This document shows positions 58,900-64,000 of a DNA stretch of 64,000 nucleotides, in pieces. The position numbers were made by a program, and so were the translations under genes. Numbering within the stretch: position 1 is the first letter of the stretch; each line of letters begins with the position of its first letter. The stretch comes from Paraburkholderia sp. BL21I4N1 (GTDB taxonomy: Bacteria > Pseudomonadota > Gammaproteobacteria > Burkholderiales > Burkholderiaceae). The stretch is taken from assembly GCF_002973525.1 (NCBI RefSeq), contig NZ_PVEN01000005.1, positions 409,445 through 473,444 on the forward strand, written 5' to 3'. The notes beneath the pieces were generated by a model. It did no database searches. It was not told the DNA's origin and was given only the letters and a program-made list of their open reading frames with translations.

Positions 58900-61407
58900 T
58901 CAGCGCTTCTTGCGAGCCTGCGATTTCGCTGCCGGCTTGGCCGCGGCGCCATGCTTCTTCGCCGCGCCGCGCGCCGCGCGTGCTTCCTTGACCGCCGCGG
59001 TTTGCGCCGGTGCGGCCTTCTTGCGCCGTGCTCCCGCTGCGGAGCCGCCAGCGCCGCCGTCCATGGGCGGCAACGAGCGCACGCGCGCCCCGCCGCTTTC
59101 ACCCGGCGACTTGTCGGCCAACGCGGCACGCGCCGCCGGCGGCTTGATCGGCGTATCGCGCACGAGGCGGAAGTCGATCTTGCGCGCATCCAGATCGACG
59201 CGGCTCACCTGCACCCGCACACGATCCGACAAGCGGTAGCGAATGCCAGTGCGCTCGCCGCGCAACTCGTTCTTGATCTCGTCGTACTGGAAGTAGTCCG
59301 AGCCGAGTTCGGTGACGTGGACCAGGCCTTCGATAAACAGCGAATCGAGCTGCACGAAAATGCCGAACGACGTGACGCCGCTCACCATGCCGCCGTACTC
59401 TTCGCCAAGCTTGTCGCGCATGAAATAGCACTTCAGCCAGGCTTCGACGTCGCGCGAGGCTTCGTCGGCGCGGCGTTCGTTCGCCGAGCAATGCAGGCCG
59501 AGTTCTTCCCAGATCGCCACGTTGTTCGCGCGCGCACGGCCGCGTTTTTCTTCGTCGGCCTGCTGCATGGCGCGAGCGCGCGGCGACAACGCCGTATTCA
59601 ACTCGACGCCTTGCGGCGGCTCCGGCTGATACTTGCGGCCCTGCAGGATCGCGTAGATCGCGCGGTGCGTGAGCAGGTCGGGATAACGGCGGATCGGGCT
59701 CGTGAAGTGCGCATAGGCCTCATACGCAAGACCGAAGTGGCCGATGTTGTCCGGGCTGTAGACCGCTTGCTGCATGGAACGCAGCAGCATGGTTTGCAGC
59801 ATCTGCGCGTCGGGCCGCTCGCGGATCTGCGCCATCAACGCGGCGTAGTCGCTGGCGTGCGGCTTGTCGCCACCGGCCAGCGAAAGGCCCATGCCGCGCA
59901 GGAAGGTGCGCAGATTTTCGAGCTTTTCCGGGGTCGGGCCGGCGTGGATGCGGAACAGCCCCGGATGTTTGTTGCGCTTGAGGAAGTCGGCCGCGCAGAC
60001 GTTCGCGGCCAGCATGCATTCCTCGATCAGCTTGTGCGCGTCGTTGCGGGTGCGCGGGATGATCTGTTCGATCTTGCCCTGCGCATTGCAGACGATGTAC
60101 GTCTCGGTCGTGTCGAAGTCGATCGCGCCGCGCTTCTGACGCGCCGCGAACAGCGACTTGTACACGCCGTACAGATTCTGCAACTGCGGCAGTAACGCAG
60201 CGCGGCGCGTGGCCTCCGGACCCTTGGTGTTTTTCAGCACCGCGGCGACTTCCGTGTAGGTCAGACGCGCGGCGGAATTGATCACGCCGGGGTAGAACTG
60301 ATAGGCCTTCACTTCGCCGCGCGCGGTGACGATCATGTCGCACACCAGCACGCAACGGTCGACGTGCGGATTCAGCGAACACAAACCGTTCGACAGTTTC
60401 TCCGGCAACATCGGAATCACGCGGCGCGGAAAATACACCGAGGTGCTGCGTTCGATCGCGTCGGCGTCGAGCCCGCTCTTCGGATGCACGTAGTGAGAGA
60501 CGTCCGCGATCGCGACGATCAGACGGAAGCCTTCGCCGCGGCCCACCTGCACCGGCTCGCAGTACACGGCGTCGTCGAAGTCGCGCGCGTCTTCGCCGTC
60601 GATCGTGACGAGCGGCACGTCGCGCAGATCAATGCGATGCCGCGCGTCGACCGGACGGACTTCGTCGGGGAGCTTCGCGGCTTCGTCGAGTGCGGCCTGG
60701 CTGAACTCGTGCGGCACGCCGTACTTGCGCACCGCGATTTCGATTTCCATGCCGGGGTCGTCGATATCGCCGAGCACTTCGACCACGCGGCCGAGCGGCT
60801 GCGAATGACGGCTTGGGAAATCGGTCAACTCGACCACCACGACCTGGCCGACCTTGGCCTTCTTGGTGTTCTGCTGGATCAGGATGTCGTGGCCGATGCG
60901 CTTGTCTTCAGGCGCCACGATCAGCGCGCCGTTCTCATTCAGCAGACGACCGATCACGCGTTTGTTGGCGCGGTCCGTGACCTCGACGATATGCCCTTCC
61001 GGACGCCCGCGCCGGTCATAGCCGACGATGCGCGCGAGCACGCGGTCGTTGTGCATGACCTTCTGCATTTCGCCGGTGGGCAGGAACAGGTCGTCCTGGC
61101 CGTCGTCGCGAATCAGGAAGCCGTAGCCGTCGCGATGACCTTGCACTCGGCCCGCGACGAAGTTCGACGGATGCGTGAGTTGGTAGAGATTGCGCTGATC
61201 GAGCCGGATCTGGCCGTCGCGCTCCATGGCGCCTAAGCGCTTGAAAAATCCTTCGCGTTCCTGGCGCTTGATCGACAGGGCTTCGGCGATGTCGTTCGCG
61301 GCCAGTGGGGCTTCGCTCGTGCGCAGGACGCCCAGAATTTCTTCGCGGCTTGGAATCGGATACGGGAATTTGCTCAAGGGCTTGTCGATGATTTTTTCTC
61401 GTTGCAT
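58900..61407 (-). CDS. rnr: Ribonuclease R
   Basis: 835 aa 3'-5' exoribonuclease for structured RNA. Layout: N-terminal winged helix (EEILGVLRTSEAPLAANDIAEAL), two cold-shock domains (GYGFLIRDDGQDDLFLPTGEM), RNB catalytic domain with DGEDARDFDDAVYCEP (metal-binding Asps) and PRRVIPMLPEKLSNGLCSLNP, then an S1 domain (YGGMVSGVTSFGIFVQLDSL). The Lys/Ala/Arg-rich C-terminal tail is typical. The start at 61407 (MQREKIIDKPLSKFPYP) suits the family; no strong ribosome-binding site is visible, and the frame is open 44 codons further upstream. Confidence 0.95.
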   Translation of the reverse strand: MQREKIIDKPLSKFPYPIPSREEILGVLRTSEAPLAANDIAEALSIKRQEREGFFKRLGAMERDGQIRLDQRNLYQLTHPSNFVAGRVQGHRDGYGFLIRDDGQDDLFLPTGEMQKVMHNDRVLARIVGYDRRGRPEGHIVEVTDRANKRVIGRLLNENGALIVAPEDKRIGHDILIQQNTKKAKVGQVVVVELTDFPSRHSQPLGRVVEVLGDIDDPGMEIEIAVRKYGVPHEFSQAALDEAAKLPDEVRPVDARHRIDLRDVPLVTIDGEDARDFDDAVYCEPVQVGRGEGFRLIVAIADVSHYVHPKSGLDADAIERSTSVYFPRRVIPMLPEKLSNGLCSLNPHVDRCVLVCDMIVTARGEVKAYQFYPGVINSAARLTYTEVAAVLKNTKGPEATRRAALLPQLQNLYGVYKSLFAARQKRGAIDFDTTETYIVCNAQGKIEQIIPRTRNDAHKLIEECMLAANVCAADFLKRNKHPGLFRIHAGPTPEKLENLRTFLRGMGLSLAGGDKPHASDYAALMAQIRERPDAQMLQTMLLRSMQQAVYSPDNIGHFGLAYEAYAHFTSPIRRYPDLLTHRAIYAILQGRKYQPEPPQGVELNTALSPRARAMQQADEEKRGRARANNVAIWEELGLHCSANERRADEASRDVEAWLKCYFMRDKLGEEYGGMVSGVTSFGIFVQLDSLFIEGLVHVTELGSDYFQYDEIKNELRGERTGIRYRLSDRVRVQVSRVDLDARKIDFRLVRDTPIKPPAARAALADKSPGESGGARVRSLPPMDGGAGGSAAGARRKKAAPAQTAAVKEARAARGAAKKHGAAAKPAAKSQARKKR

Positions 61408-61748
61408 GGACGTCGGTCGGCGATGTGGCTCGGCTTTAGGAAGCGTTTGCTTGGCGCTTGAGTTGCACTTGCGATTGCACAGGAAAGACTCTCTCGGGTC
61501 CGGCTCGTTCAAGGCTGAGTCCGACGGGCGTGTGTGCACCGTGCCAACGAACTACTGCGAGGCATTCTAACACCCGTCTCGCGCGCCAAGCGGCCCGTCA
61601 ATAGTCGCTGCGCCGTCGATATGACGTCGTCGCGAAACGCGGGCAGACCCGCTATCGCGATGTTTAAGCAAGTTCTTAGAAACTTCCCAGAAACGCTTGA
61701 CAGTCCTGAATCGGTCGCTATAATGGCGTTCTTTGCAGTTCATCACCT
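61408..61748. other. Intergenic region between rnr and the first tRNA-Leu
   Basis: About 340 bases. It holds the rnr promoter region (minus strand) and, at its right end, the tRNA promoter at 61697-61724. No gene is supported between them. Confidence 0.5.
61697..61724 (+). promoter_or_regulatory. Promoter of tRNA-Leu copy 1
   Basis: Perfect -35 TTGACA (61697-61702), 16-base spacer, perfect -10 TATAAT (61719-61724). The spacer resembles that of copy 2, so the promoter was duplicated with the gene. Confidence 0.85.
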
Positions 61749-61835
61749 GCCCAGGTGGCGAAATTGGTAGACGCACTAGGTTCAGGTCCTAGCGGTGGCA
61801 ACACTGTGGAGGTTCGAGTCCTCTCTTGGGCACCA
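61749..61835 (+). tRNA. tRNA-Leu (CAG), copy 1
   Basis: 87 bases with a long class II variable arm and encoded CCA. The anticodon loop TTCAGGT lies between CTAGG/CCTAG stems. The acceptor stem contains a G6-U67 wobble (CTTGGGC at the 3' side) that copy 2 lacks. Confidence 0.95.
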
Positions 61836-61840
61836 GATTT

Positions 61841-61874
61841 AATAATAAAGCCGCCTCCGGGCGGCTTTATTATT
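61841..61874 (+). terminator. Terminator of tRNA-Leu copy 1
   Basis: A 15-bp perfect stem (61841-61855 with 61860-61874) and loop TCCG; the A-rich/T-rich ends of the arms supply the T-tract. Confidence 0.85.
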
Positions 61875-62024
61875 TATGTGAGGCTGATCGATACGGCTTG
61901 CGTAATTCAGAACCGATCGAGTGATTTTCATGGCGTTGGCAGGACGGTAGTCGACGGTGAAGTTTTACTTCGCCGCACGATTTAACCGGGCGGTTGAAGC
62001 AGCGAAGTTTGTTTGTCGGCAGGG

Positions 62025-62052
62025 TTGACACGCTGAATCTTCACGCTAAAAT
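62025..62052 (+). promoter_or_regulatory. Promoter of tRNA-Leu copy 2
   Basis: Perfect -35 TTGACA (62025-62030), 16-base spacer, -10 TAAAAT (62047-62052). The same architecture as copy 1. Confidence 0.8.
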
Positions 62053-62073
62053 AGCGGTCTAGTTTGAAGACGT

Positions 62074-62160
62074 GCCCAGGTGGCGGAATTGGTAGACGCA
62101 CTAGGTTCAGGTCCTAGCGGTGGCAACACCGTGGAGGTTCGAGTCCTCTCCTGGGCACCA
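62074..62160 (+). tRNA. tRNA-Leu (CAG), copy 2
   Basis: 87 bases, identical to copy 1 except for a few positions, with a fully Watson-Crick acceptor stem (GCCCAGG/CCTGGGC) and encoded CCA. Its 3' end is the likely integration target of the adjacent integrase. Confidence 0.95.
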
Positions 62161-62197
62161 TAAGGCTGTATAGCGTAGTACAGAGAAGTCCAGAAGA

Positions 62198-62229
62198 CCC
62201 CGTAAATCATTGAATTTGCGGGGTTTTTT
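62198..62229 (+). terminator. Terminator of tRNA-Leu copy 2
   Basis: A ten-bp stem with one U-G pair (62198-62207 with 62214-62223), a six-base loop, then six Ts. Confidence 0.8.
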
Positions 62230-62324
62230 GTTTATTGCCGTCCAGGCAGGAACACGGCAAGCCACGTGCAGATGAGTGCGTTTTTGAGTACATTGAAAGT
62301 TCGAGATCACGCAATGTACTCACC

Positions 62325-63608
62325 ATGCCTCTCACCGTCCGCGAAGTCGAAGCAGCCCGGCCCCGGCCAAAGCCCTACGGTGTCGCCGATGGCGACGGTC
62401 TGGTCCTCTGGGTCACGCCGGAGGGCAACAAGTTCTGGCATTTCCGCTATCGCCTGCACGGCAAGCAACCGCGTATCTCGCTGGGACGCTACCCCGACGT
62501 CACGCTTCAGAAAGCGAGGCAGCAGGCAGCGGCATACCGGACGCTCGTCGCCGACGGCGCCGATCCGCGCGCGAAACGACGGATAGACCGGCAGCGGGCG
62601 GACGCCAGCGACGACGGCACGTTCAGGGCCGCTGCTGAACTCTGGTACAAGAGCAAACAGGATGCGGGTCGGTCCGCCTCGACGCTGGACAAGATCCGGA
62701 CGTACCTCGACAAGGACATCCTGCCCGAGCTCGGTTCGATCAAACTAGTGAACATCACGCGCGCAGACTGCGCCCGCGTTCAGGAACGCTTCGAAAAGCG
62801 CGATGCCCTCAATGTATCGAAGAAGGCCCGTGGCTGGTTACGCGAGATTTTCAGTCAGGCCATCGCACGCGGGAAGTGCGAATTCAACCCGGCGTCGGAA
62901 CTCAAGGTCATTGCAAAGCCCGCCCCAAAGGCTAAGCCCTATCCCCACCTGCTCGAACCGGAGCTGCCCGACTTCCTGCGCGCGCTTGAAAAATCGAAGA
63001 GCCGCCTCATCGCCTACGTTGCAGCCTGGATGACGATCTGGACGGCAAGCCGGCCGGGTATGGTCCGCTTCGCCGAATGGACCGAGATTGATCTCGATGG
63101 CGCGCTGTGGACGATCTCCGCCGAGAAGATGAAGATGCGGCGCAGCCACGTCACACCGCTCCCGTCGCAACTGGTCAAGGCGCTCAGGGAGCTCAAAAAG
63201 CTGACAGGCCGTCACCAGTACCTTTTCCCCGGCATTGGCACGAAGCACGATGTCATCAGCGAGAACACTATCAACCTCGTGTTTTCGAAGATCGGCTACA
63301 AGGGCCGCATGGTCGGTCACGGCACTCGCCATACCGCGAGCACCCTTCTTCGCGAGCACGGTTGGACAAAGGATCACGTTGAAACGCAGCTAGCCCATCT
63401 CGAGGAAGGCACTGCCGGCGACTACAACCACGCCAGGTATCTAGTTCAACGTCGCGCGATGATTCAGTGGTACGCCGACTACCTTGATGCGCTCAAAACA
63501 GGCATGCACCCCACCCACGAGCAATCATTCGCTCAACGGGTTAACACAAAGTCCATGCGAGCGACCTCTGCGCCGCCAACGCTCGGCAATGACGAAATCG
63601 CAGCCTGA
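62325..63608 (+). CDS. P4-type tyrosine recombinase (phage/island integrase)
   Basis: 427 aa. N-terminal DUF4102-like arm-binding domain (GDGLVLWVTPEGNKFWHFRYRL, ISLGRYPDVTLQKAR), core-binding SAM-like domain, and catalytic domain with Arg in WTASRPGMVRFAEW, the HxxR box HGTRHTASTL and the nucleophile Tyr in DYNHARYLVQRR. It begins 165 bases after the second tRNA-Leu in the same orientation, the usual position of island integrases that recombine at a tRNA 3' end. The left attachment site would be the tRNA end near 62140-62160; the right end is outside the window. Confidence 0.92.
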   Translation: MPLTVREVEAARPRPKPYGVADGDGLVLWVTPEGNKFWHFRYRLHGKQPRISLGRYPDVTLQKARQQAAAYRTLVADGADPRAKRRIDRQRADASDDGTFRAAAELWYKSKQDAGRSASTLDKIRTYLDKDILPELGSIKLVNITRADCARVQERFEKRDALNVSKKARGWLREIFSQAIARGKCEFNPASELKVIAKPAPKAKPYPHLLEPELPDFLRALEKSKSRLIAYVAAWMTIWTASRPGMVRFAEWTEIDLDGALWTISAEKMKMRRSHVTPLPSQLVKALRELKKLTGRHQYLFPGIGTKHDVISENTINLVFSKIGYKGRMVGHGTRHTASTLLREHGWTKDHVETQLAHLEEGTAGDYNHARYLVQRRAMIQWYADYLDALKTGMHPTHEQSFAQRVNTKSMRATSAPPTLGNDEIAA

Positions 63609-63756
63609 TAAAACCGAGCGTCAACGCTCGAACAAGGTCCGTTTGGCAGGCTCGGCTGCGCTAGCCTCGGAACGCTTGAATCCCACTCGATCATCAATAG
63701 ATCTCGCAAGCCCGTGTTTTTAAGGGGCCCCCAATCGCCGTCGCGTAGCCCTAGCC

Positions 63757-64000
63757 CTACCGTCGTTGAACCTTGCCGCGTGCCGGAGCGGGAGCGGGCT
63801 GAGGACGCGGGGGCGCCAGCATCGGGCTCGCACGGCTGGTGCCGAGTTGAAATTTCTGTGCCGCGTCGACCAGTTCCAGCGTTCCGGACCGTCCAAACGA
63901 AATCTCGAGCCGGCGCCTTTTCAGATCAAACGTGAAAGTGACGCCATCTCGCTGATACGTGGCGCGCTTCGAGCGGTCGTCATCATGAACGTCACCGCCC
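63757..64000 (-). CDS. Hypothetical island protein, C-terminal part only
   Basis: The gene enters from the right edge on the minus strand and ends at a TAG at 63757. About 81 codons are visible, with a polar beta-rich segment (YQRDGVTFTFDLKRRRLEIS) followed by a Pro/Ala-rich basic tail (PRPQPAPAPARGKVQRR). The composition is even and looks coding. It converges on the integrase and belongs to the presumed island. No family is recognised. Confidence 0.5.
   Translation of the reverse strand, partial: GGDVHDDDRSKRATYQRDGVTFTFDLKRRRLEISFGRSGTLELVDAAQKFQLGTSRASPMLAPPRPQPAPAPARGKVQRR

Overview
The window reads as a high-GC beta-proteobacterial chromosome of the Burkholderiaceae, most likely a Paraburkholderia. 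The grounds are the ssu operon that ends in a small TOBE/Mop gene, the aat-bpt-pyrD block, the rnr-rlmB neighbourhood, dense GC-rich coding, and protein families common in that group. The species cannot be named from the sequence alone. Almost all of it is coding.

Layout. 1-930: small hypothetical genes and one secreted Pro-rich protein. 948-4351 (minus): alkanesulfonate use, ssuD-ssuC-ssuB plus a Mop-type protein, without ssuA or ssuE beside it. 4864-10960: a membrane protein, an enoyl-CoA hydratase/hydroxyisobutyryl-CoA hydrolase-like enzyme, a TetR regulator divergent from an NAD-dependent epimerase with a clear double-palindrome operator between them, small hypothetical genes, a lipoprotein, an SMR efflux protein and a UPF0303 protein. 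11230-20933: initiator tRNA, a haem-oxygenase-like diiron oxidase, a Nudix hydrolase, both N-degron transferases (aat, bpt), pyrD, two of three parts of a cystine-type ABC importer, a short signal peptidase I, a Gfo/Idh/MocA oxidoreductase and a GntR regulator.

21294-57061 is a large exopolysaccharide locus: methyltransferase, double alpha/beta-hydrolase, five GT4 and two GT2 glycosyltransferases, Wzx-type flippase, Wzy-type polymerase, secreted beta-propeller protein, Crp/Fnr regulator, initiating sugar-phosphate transferase, Wza-type exporter and a Wzc-type tyrosine autokinase. Three unrelated modules sit inside it. (1) 26982-30965: a type VI secretion cargo island with PAAR, DUF4123 adaptor, a small unnamed gene and two tandem toxin/immunity pairs of the Tox-REase-5/Imm52 type. 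The toxin 5' ends and immunity 3' ends are nearly identical between the pairs, while the abutting toxin C-terminus and immunity N-terminus have diverged. (2) 39418-45746: an amino acid:[carrier protein] ligase operon, made of a carrier protein, an acyl-CoA-dehydrogenase-like flavoprotein, a seryl-tRNA-synthetase-like ligase with the expected zinc-ligand spacing, a DUF1839 protein and a GH2 glycosidase. (3) 53269-53987: a higBA toxin-antitoxin pair. A near-consensus sigma-54 promoter precedes the Crp/Fnr-led export operon.

57199-61407 returns to core genes (rpiA, rlmB, rnr). Two near-identical tRNA-Leu(CAG) genes follow, each with its own promoter and terminator. A P4-type integrase begins 165 bases after the second one, so the right edge of the window is probably the start of a genomic island.

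The two observations I rate highest are the mosaic toxin/immunity duplication and the aminoacyl-carrier-protein operon embedded in a polysaccharide locus.
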